A stretch of 64,000 bases of DNA from Corynebacterium diphtheriae. GTDB lineage: Bacteria; Actinomycetota; Actinomycetes; Mycobacteriales; Mycobacteriaceae. Below the pieces are notes generated by a model. That model searched no databases, had not been told where the DNA came from, and saw only the letters and a list, made by a program, of their open reading frames with translations. Below are positions 39,393 through 46,802 of the stretch, piece after piece (within the stretch, counting starts at the first letter, position 1; every line of letters starts with the position of its first letter). The translations under genes and the position numbers were made by a program. Where the stretch lies: positions 1,488,001-1,552,000 of the forward strand of contig NZ_LN831026.1 in the NCBI RefSeq assembly GCF_001457455.1, read 5' to 3'.

Positions 39393-39926
39393 ATGACCAC
39401 AGATATGAAGAAAATACTTACAGTCATATCAAGTTTCCTTTTAGCACTTTTCATCGCCCAACCCGCTAGCACAACCCCTACCAACCCGCTGACCTCTACT
39501 TATATCAATCCCGCCACAGGAGATCCTTCAATAGCCCGCGTGATTCGTCCTTTTGATAAGCCTCAACACAACTGGCTCAAAGGACATCGAGGAGTCGATC
39601 TCGATATTCCCGTTAACGGTGCAGTACGGGCCGCTAACTCTGGGATCATCGCTTTTGCCGGCAAGGTAGCCGGTAAGCCTGTCATTTCGATCGATCATCC
39701 CGATGGTTTAAGAACCACTTACCAACCGGTAACTACAGCCCTCAACACTGGAGATTTAGTAGAGCGCGGAGAAATCATCGGCGTTCTAGCTCCAAGTGTC
39801 GACGGATTCCCCGGTCTTCACTGGGGCGTACTTCGGGGAAAGGACAACTACCTCAATCCCCTCAGTCTTCTCGAACCATTGCACATTCGGCTAAAACCAC
39901 CTCAGATGAGGGTTCGGTCAAAATAA
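39393..39926 (+). CDS. Secreted LytM-like (M23) protein, probably catalytically degenerate
   Basis: Small exported protein (177 residues) with a signal peptide (MKKILTVISSFLLALFIAQP, cleaved near PAST) and one LytM/M23 domain. The zinc ligands H and D are seen in GHRGVDLDIP and a third His in GLHWGV. The two residues that are usually catalytic His are Gln in TTYQPV and Gly in GLHW, so hydrolase activity is doubtful and a regulatory role like EnvC/NlpD is possible. It corresponds to Rv2891 beside rpsB. The start could be ATG 39393 or ATG 39405. A perfect DnaA box ends six bases before the first ATG. It converges on xerC. Confidence 0.83.
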   Translation: MTTDMKKILTVISSFLLALFIAQPASTTPTNPLTSTYINPATGDPSIARVIRPFDKPQHNWLKGHRGVDLDIPVNGAVRAANSGIIAFAGKVAGKPVISIDHPDGLRTTYQPVTTALNTGDLVERGEIIGVLAPSVDGFPGLHWGVLRGKDNYLNPLSLLEPLHIRLKPPQMRVRSK

Positions 39927-39940
39927 CTCTTTGCCAAGCA

Positions 39941-40849
39941 CTACAAGTTTTTTTGCGCACGGGGATGTGCGTTTTTATACGCTTCCTTAAGCCGTTGAGT
40001 ACTTACATGTGTATATATCTGAGTGGTATTCAAAGAGGAGTGTCCCAGCATTTCTTGCACAACCCTGAGATCTGCTCCGTTATCGAGTAGGTGCGTTGCT
40101 GCTGTATGCCGCAGTGCGTGCGGAGCTAAGCCATCTATTCCGTGTTCTTGACCAGAGGTTTCCACAATTCGCCTTACTTGGCGTGGATCGATCCTTTTAC
40201 CCCGCACCCCTACAAATAACGCATCTACTCCGCTTGTACATCCGGCAGAAATCAACATTTCGCTTCGCACCCCATTTAGCCAATGGGAAAGTGCCGCTGT
40301 AGCTTGGTCTCCGAATGGAACAACACGTTGTTTATTTCCTTTACCAGTTACTCGAGCAGTTTGACGTTTGAGATCGACATCACCAGTATTCAATCCGCAA
40401 AGCTCAGACACACGAATTCCCGACGCATACAACAACTCACAAATAGCACGATCACGAACAAAAGTATCTTCAGTCGTCGAAGCCGGCTTTTCGACGATAT
40501 TCGTCATGGTGCGCTCGCTTACTACCGTAGGCAATGTGCGTTGCACCTTCGGCGCTACCAACCGTGCAGCCACATCTATATCGTTGTAGCCGTTTCGCAG
40601 CAACCATCCACTAAACGCTTTTATCGACGCAGTACGACGTGCGATAGTTGCACGAGATTTACCGTCGGCGACCGCTTGAGCCAACCACTCTCGCACATTG
40701 TCCAACGTAAATTGATCTAATGTGGCAAATCGATTTACAAAACCAAAGAGGTCACTTTTATAAGAACGGACAGTGGCCGGCGATCGCCCTAAGCCCAAAT
40801 CCAGATACTCACAGAAATCGTCGACAAGTTCGGTTAGTTGGGCTGGCAC
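39941..40849 (-). CDS. xerC: Tyrosine recombinase XerC
   Basis: Site-specific recombinase that resolves chromosome dimers at dif together with XerD. The 302 residues show an N-terminal SAM-like DNA-binding domain and the catalytic residues R146 (YASGIRVSEL), Lys near 169-172 (VTGKGNKQRV), H243 and R246 (APHALRHTAATHL), H269 (MLGHSSLNTTQ) and nucleophile Y278 (IYTHVS). GTG 40849 follows AGAGGGAAAC. The stop is 14 bp from the LytM-like gene. No dif site is seen in the window. Confidence 0.94.
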   Translation of the reverse strand: MPAQLTELVDDFCEYLDLGLGRSPATVRSYKSDLFGFVNRFATLDQFTLDNVREWLAQAVADGKSRATIARRTASIKAFSGWLLRNGYNDIDVAARLVAPKVQRTLPTVVSERTMTNIVEKPASTTEDTFVRDRAICELLYASGIRVSELCGLNTGDVDLKRQTARVTGKGNKQRVVPFGDQATAALSHWLNGVRSEMLISAGCTSGVDALFVGVRGKRIDPRQVRRIVETSGQEHGIDGLAPHALRHTAATHLLDNGADLRVVQEMLGHSSLNTTQIYTHVSTQRLKEAYKNAHPRAQKNL

Positions 40850-40872
40850 GTTTCCCTCTCAGCTAAATACAC

Positions 40873-40912
40873 AGTAGAGGTGAAAAGCCTGTGACAACTT
40901 TTCACCTCTACT
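40873..40912 (-). repeat. 14-bp inverted repeat in the xerC leader
   Basis: AGTAGAGGTGAAAA (40873-40886) pairs perfectly with 40899-40912 around a 12-base loop, 24 bases upstream of the xerC start. No U tract follows, so it is either a weak terminator for dprA transcripts or a leader structure that affects xerC. Confidence 0.6.
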
Positions 40913-41047
40913 ACTGACTCACCCATAGTGCATAACCCTAGTTCCGAAGCGATAAGAACCAAAGTGGACATGATTGCCCACCTATGGAACCAGCCACTCG
41001 CCTCGACCCATCTCATTGAGGAACCAGCCCGAACCTCAAAAAGCTTT

Positions 41048-41066
41048 ACTTAGGCTTGCCTTTGTT
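41048..41066 (+). promoter_or_regulatory. Possible DtxR-type iron box
   Basis: TTAGGCTTGCCTTTGTTAC shares 12 of 19 positions with the DtxR consensus TTAGGTTAGCCTAACCTAA, including the AGGnnnnCCT core. The only plus-strand frame nearby is a 10-codon ORF from ATG 41078. No iron gene follows, so it may be a relic or a chance match. Confidence 0.2.
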
Positions 41067-41115
41067 ACATTAAGGCATGATTGTTCATCACGCAAGAGGC
41101 TACCGATAAAAAGTT

Positions 41116-42267
41116 TTAACATCTATGCCAGTGGGCCCCCTCCCGCATAACGAGTTGTTTCTTTTCTAGATCACGCAGAATATGAACGCAAAGCCCAATC
41201 GGAATACCAGCAGCCGCCGCAACCATGTCAGTGGCGTGAGGATTTGAATCCAACGAATCAAAAACTCTCATTTCATTTCTACTTAGGCTTTGAATCGGAT
41301 CGGCTGCAAACTGCAATTCATATTGCCCATTGGGGTCAAACTCGCCCAAGGTTCCTACCAAAGCAAGAATTTCCTCAGCGCTACACACCAATTCGGCCTC
41401 TTTATTTCTAATGCGTTCATGGCAACCTAATGAACCAGTGTTCGTTACTGGGCCAGGCACGGCCATTGCTACTCTTCCTAAAGCACTTGCCCAGCTAAGC
41501 GTGTTAAGTGCACCGGAACGCCATGCAGCTTCAACTACTACGGTTCCTTGAGATAATGCAGCTACTAACCGATTGCGGGTCAAAAAACGGTGGCGGTGTG
41601 GTGTTAATCCCGGCGCGTATTCGCTGACTAAGCATCCGGTTTCAGCGATCGAGCGTAGCAGTTTTGCGTTTTTACGCGGATAAGGTGCATCAAGTCCACG
41701 TGCGCATACTGCTACTGTGGGTTTTTGTCGTTGCAGAGCTTCGGTGTGGGCTACGGTGTCTACTCCTAGAGCTCCTCCTGAGACTATCGTCCAATGATGA
41801 TCGGCGATTCCCGCTGCCAACATTGAAGTCGCGCTCTTGCCATAGTGGCTCATAGCACGGGTACCTACGATGGCCACGCTGCGATCAACAGTCGTCGATA
41901 GCGGTGCACCACGAACCCAGAGGGCGTGAGGGGCAACTGCATCGGATTGATATGAGCGCACTAGAGAGCTGGTACCAGAGGCGGCAAAACCAAATGCAGT
42001 CTCGAATTTTTCCCGTGGCCATTCGTCATCATCAGGAGTGACAAGCCTGCCACCGAGATTCTTGATTGTAGTTAGATCCTCTTGTTCCAATGAGACTGAA
42101 TAGCGCGAAGCCGTTTCAGACAAGATAGGCCCAAGCCACGCTTCTCTCTTTTTGATCCCCCATGCGATTTTTTCTACATCAGATTCTGTCTCTAAAAGTT
42201 TCTGGAGTGATCTGCTAGGTCCTTCAAAAACTCGAGACAAATATGCCCAAGCTTCTAGCCTGCTCAT
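41116..42267 (-). CDS. dprA: DNA processing protein DprA/Smf
   Basis: Loads RecA on incoming single-stranded DNA in naturally competent bacteria; widely conserved also elsewhere. The 383 residues carry the Rossmann-like DprA core, with VGTRAMSHYGKSATSMLA near 133-150, IVSGGALGVDTVAHTEAL near 158-175, TVAVCARGLDAPYPRKNAKL and GTVVVEAAWRSGALNTLSWA. A C-terminal winged-helix segment, about 320-383, follows. It overlaps comM by 4 bp and forms the usual yraN-comM-dprA run. Confidence 0.94.
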   Translation of the reverse strand: MSRLEAWAYLSRVFEGPSRSLQKLLETESDVEKIAWGIKKREAWLGPILSETASRYSVSLEQEDLTTIKNLGGRLVTPDDDEWPREKFETAFGFAASGTSSLVRSYQSDAVAPHALWVRGAPLSTTVDRSVAIVGTRAMSHYGKSATSMLAAGIADHHWTIVSGGALGVDTVAHTEALQRQKPTVAVCARGLDAPYPRKNAKLLRSIAETGCLVSEYAPGLTPHRHRFLTRNRLVAALSQGTVVVEAAWRSGALNTLSWASALGRVAMAVPGPVTNTGSLGCHERIRNKEAELVCSAEEILALVGTLGEFDPNGQYELQFAADPIQSLSRNEMRVFDSLDSNPHATDMVAAAAGIPIGLCVHILRDLEKKQLVMREGAHWHRC

Positions 42268-43814
42268 GCGGCATTCTCCCTAATACAATCATCGCGTAGC
42301 TCAAGTGCATACGCTGTGTGGCCTAAGTCAGGACGTGTTTTTCCTTCCAAATCACACAATGTCCATGCAACTTTCAGTGCGCGGTCAACTCCGCGTTGGC
42401 TCAATTCACCGTCGCCAAGATAGGAGCTAAGAAGTGCCATCGATGCCTCATCTGCGGGGAAATGCCGTCGAAGAAGGTACGGATCCATCGCTGCATTGGT
42501 TGTTACAGTAAAGCCCGCAGTGCGCCAACGATGTTCACTACGCTCACGAGCACTTTGAACTCGCTCTGCAATCGATTTACTGGACTCTTGGTTTGTATCT
42601 GAGATCACGGCACCTTGAGCATGTGTACGTACAAAAATGTCAAGTCGATCGCGCAGTGGCCCCGAAATATTGTTCAAATACCGTGCTCGTGTAGTTGCGC
42701 TACATCGGCACTCTGAAGGTAACTCTGCTGCACAGCGACACGGGTTTGTTGCCATAACTAGTTGAAAACGTGCAGGAAAGGTGACTTCGCGACGATGCCG
42801 CATGAGTTTAATTTCGCCGCATTCCAATGGCATTCGTAAGCAATCAAGAATATTTGCTGGTATCTCGCTTACTTCATCAAGAAACAAAACACCAGTATGT
42901 GCCAGGCTGGCAGCTCCGGGTTGGAGGTTTCCGGATCCTCCGCCTAATAACGCTGCTTTAGTAATGGAATGATGCGGCGCTACAAACGGTGGGTGCGTCA
43001 TGGGCCCGTTGAAGGCTTGTCCCATGACCGAGTGGATCGCTGTCGCTTCTATCATTTCTGTATGCGTGAGAGCAGGTAGAAGGCCAGCCATGCGTTGAGC
43101 AATCATGGATTTTCCGGAACCTGGTGGGCCAATCATGACAATGTTGTGGCCACCAGCAACTGCGATTTCTGCTGCTTTCTTTGCATCACTTTGTCCCACA
43201 ACATCTTGCATATCGCCCACTTTGTGCGGCTGCTTTTTCGTCGCATGCTCATCAAGTATGACGTCATGAGCAGCGATCAAGTCATCGTTACCCTTGAGCC
43301 ATTCGGTTGCCTCGCTAATCGAGCGTGCGACAAGAACATTCATTGCGGAATCATCGATTACCGCCATAGCTTCGGCAGCGTTTCCCCACGGAATGACCAC
43401 ATTTCTTATTTCCGCGCCCCGTGCAGCCAACAATGCTGGAACTAATCCAGATATCGGTTTAATCACACCGTCTAGGCCGATTTCACCTAAAAACAAAGTG
43501 TTTTCGATATCGCGGCAATCGGGGTTATGCATCCCAGCGGCAGCCATGATGGCCATGCATATTCCGAGGTCGAATTGCGCCCCATTTTTTCGCAACGACG
43601 CTGGGGAAAGGTTGACTATTACTTTGGTTTTCGGCCACGGTAGCTCTGAGTTATTCACAGCAGTTTTAATCCGTTGACGTGCTTCTGCAACCGCAGCGTC
43701 GGCAAGTCCCACGATATAGGTGCCGGGTAAACCAGCTCCGATATTGGCTTCAACGTCGACGATAACGCCTGTGACCCCCGAGATTGCCGCTGATCGAGTT
43801 TTAGCAAGCCCCAT
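42264..43814 (-). CDS. comM: YifB/ComM-family Mg-chelatase-like AAA+ ATPase
   Basis: AAA+ ATPase related to Mg-chelatase; ComM of Vibrio is a branch-migration helicase in natural transformation. The 516 residues have an N-terminal LonC-like domain (about 1-170), Walker A VMIGPPGSGKSMIAQRMAGL near 227-246, Walker B GVLFLDEVSEIPANILDCLR near 308-327, and a C-terminal Mg_chelatase_C domain. A cysteine cluster CRCAAELPSECRC near 362-374 is typical of the family. The start is ATG 43814 and it overlaps yraN by 14 bp. Confidence 0.94.
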   Translation of the reverse strand: MGLAKTRSAAISGVTGVIVDVEANIGAGLPGTYIVGLADAAVAEARQRIKTAVNNSELPWPKTKVIVNLSPASLRKNGAQFDLGICMAIMAAAGMHNPDCRDIENTLFLGEIGLDGVIKPISGLVPALLAARGAEIRNVVIPWGNAAEAMAVIDDSAMNVLVARSISEATEWLKGNDDLIAAHDVILDEHATKKQPHKVGDMQDVVGQSDAKKAAEIAVAGGHNIVMIGPPGSGKSMIAQRMAGLLPALTHTEMIEATAIHSVMGQAFNGPMTHPPFVAPHHSITKAALLGGGSGNLQPGAASLAHTGVLFLDEVSEIPANILDCLRMPLECGEIKLMRHRREVTFPARFQLVMATNPCRCAAELPSECRCSATTRARYLNNISGPLRDRLDIFVRTHAQGAVISDTNQESSKSIAERVQSARERSEHRWRTAGFTVTTNAAMDPYLLRRHFPADEASMALLSSYLGDGELSQRGVDRALKVAWTLCDLEGKTRPDLGHTAYALELRDDCIRENAA

Positions 43815-44169
43815 GTTCCACCCCTTGGTAACGCGTCATATCTAGCTCACCATATTCATCGACGTGAACGGCAACGACGTCGAAACGGATATCTGCGAAT
43901 GGTTTCCCTTGAAGCCATTTCGAAGCAGCTCTATGGATTTTCCGCATTTTGGTTGGTGTGACTGCCTCAGCAGCATCCATGAGAGAAGATGAACGAGTTT
44001 TTACCTCAATGAACACTACTTCCCCTTGAGGACTAGTAGCGATAATGTCGATCTCCCCCACCGAAAATGACACGTTGCGTGCCGTTATGTCATAGCCTTC
44101 GTTGGCATATTGTTGTGCGACGAAATCTTCACCGAGAACGGCTAAGTAGTGATTATGCGTAGCTGTCAT
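43801..44169 (-). CDS. yraN: YraN/UPF0102 family nuclease-fold protein
   Basis: Small protein with an endonuclease-like (PD-D/E-XK type) fold, common beside comM and rnhB; its function is unproved. ATG 44169 with AAAGGGGGCAACG gives 122 residues. The core LGEDFVAQQYANEGYDITAR, SVGEIDIIATSPQGEVVFIE and VKTRSSSLMDAAEAVTPTK holds the E-x-D and E-x-K residues of that fold. The longer frame to 44328 runs through the DnaA-box region and is not supported. Confidence 0.92.
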   Translation of the reverse strand: MTATHNHYLAVLGEDFVAQQYANEGYDITARNVSFSVGEIDIIATSPQGEVVFIEVKTRSSSLMDAAEAVTPTKMRKIHRAASKWLQGKPFADIRFDVVAVHVDEYGELDMTRYQGVEHGAC

Positions 44170-44261
44170 CGTTGCCCCCTTTGTGTAGTGCGAGTTTTTC
44201 CTCTTCAGGTTGACGCCAAGTATGATTCCTTGGCAATTGCGATGAAACGAATACCTGCATT

Positions 44262-44310
44262 TCTGTGGATAACTGTCTGTCAAGGGATCACTTTGGGAGT
44301 TATCCACAGA
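44262..44310. promoter_or_regulatory. Inverted pair of perfect DnaA boxes upstream of yraN
   Basis: A 13-bp perfect inverted repeat, TCTGTGGATAACT (44262-44274) and AGTTATCCACAGA (44298-44310), contains one perfect DnaA box in each arm (44264-44272 and 44300-44308) separated by 23 bp. It lies about 95 bp before the yraN start in the only non-coding gap of this block. It may be a DnaA-controlled promoter or a DnaA-titrating site. Confidence 0.6.
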
Positions 44311-44334
44311 TGCGCATGCTGGATCCATATGCGA

Positions 44335-44375
44335 AAGCGCGCTTCATGGTAAGGGGGCTACCGTGAAGCGCGCTT
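44335..44375 (-). terminator. Hairpin after the DUF2469 gene
   Basis: AAGCGCGCTTCA arms (44335-44346 with 44364-44375) plus an inner GGTA/TACC pair across one mismatch give a 16-pair stem, 24 bases after the DUF2469 stop. Only UUUCG follows on the minus strand. Confidence 0.7.
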
Positions 44376-44399
44376 CTAAGTTAATACGAAAGTTTTGTC

Positions 44400-44705
44400 T
44401 TATTCTGGGATTACGAGATCAGGCTTATCAAGTTCTTCGATGTTGACGTCTTTATAGGTTATGACACGGACATAGCGAACAAATCGCGCTGATCGGTACA
44501 TGTCCCAGACCCATGCATCTGACATCCGAACTTCGTAGTACACATCCCCGCCTTGGGTATGCGGGATGAGTTCTACTGCATTGGCAAGGTAAAAGCGCCG
44601 CTCGGTTTCTACCACGTACGAAAATTGGCTAACCACATCTCGGTATTCGCGGTACAAGGACAGTTCAACTTCCGCCTCATAATTATCGAGCTCTTCAGCG
44701 CTCAT
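44400..44705 (-). CDS. DUF2469 protein
   Basis: Small acidic protein of 101 residues, MSAEELDNYEAEVELSLYRE at its start and YYEVRMSDAWVWDMYRSARF near 56-75, highly conserved across actinobacteria (Rv2901c type) and lacking any known function. GGGAGGTAAGCG is an excellent ribosome-binding site for ATG 44705. It lies 12 bp downstream of rnhB, in the order rnhB-DUF2469-yraN-comM-dprA. Confidence 0.92.
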   Translation of the reverse strand: MSAEELDNYEAEVELSLYREYRDVVSQFSYVVETERRFYLANAVELIPHTQGGDVYYEVRMSDAWVWDMYRSARFVRYVRVITYKDVNIEELDKPDLVIPE

Positions 44706-44717
44706 CGCTTACCTCCC

Positions 44718-45407
44718 TTATTGTGTCTTTTCTTGCAGCCATTGATCGTGTGCTGCCTTCACATTGGAATAACTATATCGATGCTCAGGAGTTGCGCCGT
44801 GATGGCGCACCGCATCCATGTGACTCTTCGTCCCATAACCTTTATGATCTTCCAAACCATATTCGGGATATTTCTCACCAAGATCATCCATGATGAGATC
44901 TCTCGAATGCTTTGCCAGAACACTTGCCGCAGCAATGCACCGCGCCGCTGCGTCACCTCCAATAATCGGAAGCGAGGGGCACCGTAGCCCCGGCACTTTC
45001 ATGGCATCCGTTAAAACATATCCAGGAGCCACATCAAGTTTTTCGATAGCTCGTCGCATGCCGAAAATGTTGGCATGCTGTATGCCTTCTCGATCAATTT
45101 CCGCGGCACTGATATGAATGATCGACCACGCCAGTGCGTATTTTTTTATCAGCGGATATAGTTCCGCACGTTTTGCTGCACTCAGTTTTTTCGAGTCTGT
45201 GAGCGCCTGAAGCTGAGCGATGGGACGCTGCGGCATAATACAAGCCGCAATCGTGATAGGTCCGCAGCATGAACCACGTCCAGCTTCGTCGACACCTGCT
45301 ACCGGCCCAAGACCATGTTTATCCAAAGTAACTTCGAAGGTTCGAAGATGCTTCAGCGTCCGGATTTTGGGAGCTGGCAACGCACAGTAGTGTTCTTGAG
45401 TGATCAC
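44718..45407 (-). CDS. rnhB: Ribonuclease HII
   Basis: Endonuclease that cleaves RNA in RNA-DNA hybrids and at single ribonucleotides in DNA. The 229 residues contain the catalytic DE in VAGVDEAGRGSCCGPITIAA near 37-56, YVLTDAMKVPG with the third Asp near 131-141, and AASVLAKHSRDLIMDDLGEK near 160-179. GTG 45407 overlaps the lepB stop (GTGA), so the two are coupled. A short non-conserved N-terminal extension of about 30 residues is present. Confidence 0.94.
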   Translation of the reverse strand: MITQEHYCALPAPKIRTLKHLRTFEVTLDKHGLGPVAGVDEAGRGSCCGPITIAACIMPQRPIAQLQALTDSKKLSAAKRAELYPLIKKYALAWSIIHISAAEIDREGIQHANIFGMRRAIEKLDVAPGYVLTDAMKVPGLRCPSLPIIGGDAAARCIAAASVLAKHSRDLIMDDLGEKYPEYGLEDHKGYGTKSHMDAVRHHGATPEHRYSYSNVKAAHDQWLQEKTQ

Positions 45408-46198
45408 TGCTGGATATCGTAATCCTCGACTGCACCAATACGGTTAAATGGGAAAATCTTGAACTGAACTTTCCCCTTGAGGTTTTCTTTAGGGATGGTG
45501 CCTTGATACTGATCACCAATGTGGTAACGAGAATCCGCGGAGTTTGTCCGGTTATCGCCCATCATGAAGTAATTTCCTTCAGGTACCTTGATAGGTCCGA
45601 AGTAAAAGCCGCCGCACGCCTCTGATCCTGTGGTCTGGTCGACCGGATACGCTGGTGGCATCAGAGTATATGACGAGTCGATGACTTTACCGTCTACTTT
45701 GACACCTTCATCGCCTTCAAGGCACTGCACCGTTTGACCCCCTGTTGCTACGATGCGTTTTACAAGGTCGTTTTCATCTGGTGCTACTAATCCGACGAAA
45801 GCACCCGCATTTTGTACTCCACGAACCAGAGGATTTTCTGACCGTGAAGTGGTAAATCCGGTATTCCATGATTCTGTACCTGCAAAAACTACAACGTCGC
45901 CGGCTTCTGGTTCACCAAAACGATAAGCCAGCTTATCTACATAAATTCGGTCTCCGGTACACCCTGCACATCCATGAAGTGTCGGCTCCATTGACTGACT
46001 TGGGATCATATAGACTCGTCCGACGAATGTTTGAAGCAAGGTGATCACGAGAAGGGTCACCACTACGACCAAAGGGATTTCCACAAACCATGGCAGTGGC
46101 TTCTTGTCATTGTCGTGCGTTTCGACGCCATCCGTGAGGGACGCAGTCTCGTTATTAGCTGAACTCACCTTGAGAACTCTAGCAGCTGATTCAGCCAT
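45404..46198 (-). CDS. lepB: Signal peptidase I
   Basis: Membrane-anchored Ser/Lys peptidase that removes signal peptides of Sec and Tat substrates. The 264 residues have one transmembrane segment (about 38-60, WFVEIPLVVVVTLLVITLLQ), the catalytic Ser in YMIPSQSMEPTLHG (S69) and the catalytic Lys in DLVKRIVATGG (K147), plus the GDNRTNSADSRYHIG box near 215-229. ATG 46198 has no ribosome-binding site and sits seven bases after the rplS terminator, so the start could be GTG 46168. The transcript must begin within or beyond the terminator. Confidence 0.93.
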   Translation of the reverse strand: MAESAARVLKVSSANNETASLTDGVETHDNDKKPLPWFVEIPLVVVVTLLVITLLQTFVGRVYMIPSQSMEPTLHGCAGCTGDRIYVDKLAYRFGEPEAGDVVVFAGTESWNTGFTTSRSENPLVRGVQNAGAFVGLVAPDENDLVKRIVATGGQTVQCLEGDEGVKVDGKVIDSSYTLMPPAYPVDQTTGSEACGGFYFGPIKVPEGNYFMMGDNRTNSADSRYHIGDQYQGTIPKENLKGKVQFKIFPFNRIGAVEDYDIQQ

Positions 46199-46204
46199 CG
46201 AATG

Positions 46205-46259
46205 AAAAAACGCCCAGCCACGCTTCTTGCGTCATGCAGGAAGAGAAAGCTGGGCGTTT
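46205..46259 (-). terminator. Terminator of rplS
   Basis: Arms of AAACGCCCAGC (46208-46218 with 46249-46259) enclose a 30-base loop, followed by UUUUUU on the minus strand. It lies between the rplS stop (46288) and the lepB start (46198). Confidence 0.88.
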
Positions 46260-46287
46260 GGTGCTAGAGCACTGAGCAAGGAAGCTA

Positions 46288-46629
46288 TTAGCGCTTTTCC
46301 TTGATCTTGGCTGCTTTACCACGCAGGTCGCGCAGGTAGTACAGCTTCGCACGGCGAACGTCACCGCGGGTAACAACCTCGATCTTGTCGATGTTAGGGG
46401 TGTGTACTGGGAAAGTACGCTCAACACCGATACCGAAGGAAACCTTACGGATGGTGAAAGTCTCGCGAACGCCAGCACCCTGACGACGAATGACTACACC
46501 CTTGAATACCTGGATACGGGACTTGCTACCCTCGATAACCTTAACGTGAACGTTGAGGGTATCACCTGGGCGGAAAGCTGGGATATCGTCGCGCAGCGAA
46601 GCTGCATCGACCTTGTCAAGAAGGTTCAT
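46288..46629 (-). CDS. rplS: 50S ribosomal protein L19
   Basis: Ribosomal protein L19 (113 residues), located at the 30S-50S interface. It starts [20 protein letters not shown] and has the L19 signature [20 protein letters not shown] near 63-82 and a basic C-terminus. AAGGAATTGGTTTT precedes ATG 46629. It is monocistronic by sequence, with a strong promoter about 120 bases upstream and an intrinsic terminator. The leader includes a GTCTC-tggta-GAGAC hairpin that might be an L19-responsive element (inference). Confidence 0.97.
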   Translation of the reverse strand: MNLLDKVDAASLRDDIPAFRPGDTLNVHVKVIEGSKSRIQVFKGVVIRRQGAGVRETFTIRKVSFGIGVERTFPVHTPNIDKIEVVTRGDVRRAKLYYLRDLRGKAAKIKEKR

Positions 46630-46754
46630 AAAACCAATTCCTTACTTTTATAGGACAGAGGACCCTAGCGGCTTTTCCCTCATCAGGGCGCTCGGCCGGT
46701 TCGTGCCCGAGACATGAAAGCAGCCGTCTCTACCAGAGACAGACAACTTGAAGG

Positions 46755-46783
46755 ATTATGCCAGCGAAAAACTGATATTTCAA
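46755..46783 (-). promoter_or_regulatory. Strong sigma-A-type promoter of rplS
   Basis: On the minus strand TTGAAA (46778-46783), a 17-bp spacer and CATAAT (46755-46760), predicting a start near 46748 and a leader of about 120 bases. Confidence 0.75.
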
Positions 46784-46802
46784 GTTAATCCGCGCAGAAA
46801 AT

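Noticed and set aside
40834..41016. 60-codon minus frame between xerC and dprA
   Set aside because: Overlaps the xerC start and the hairpin; no ribosome-binding site or homology.
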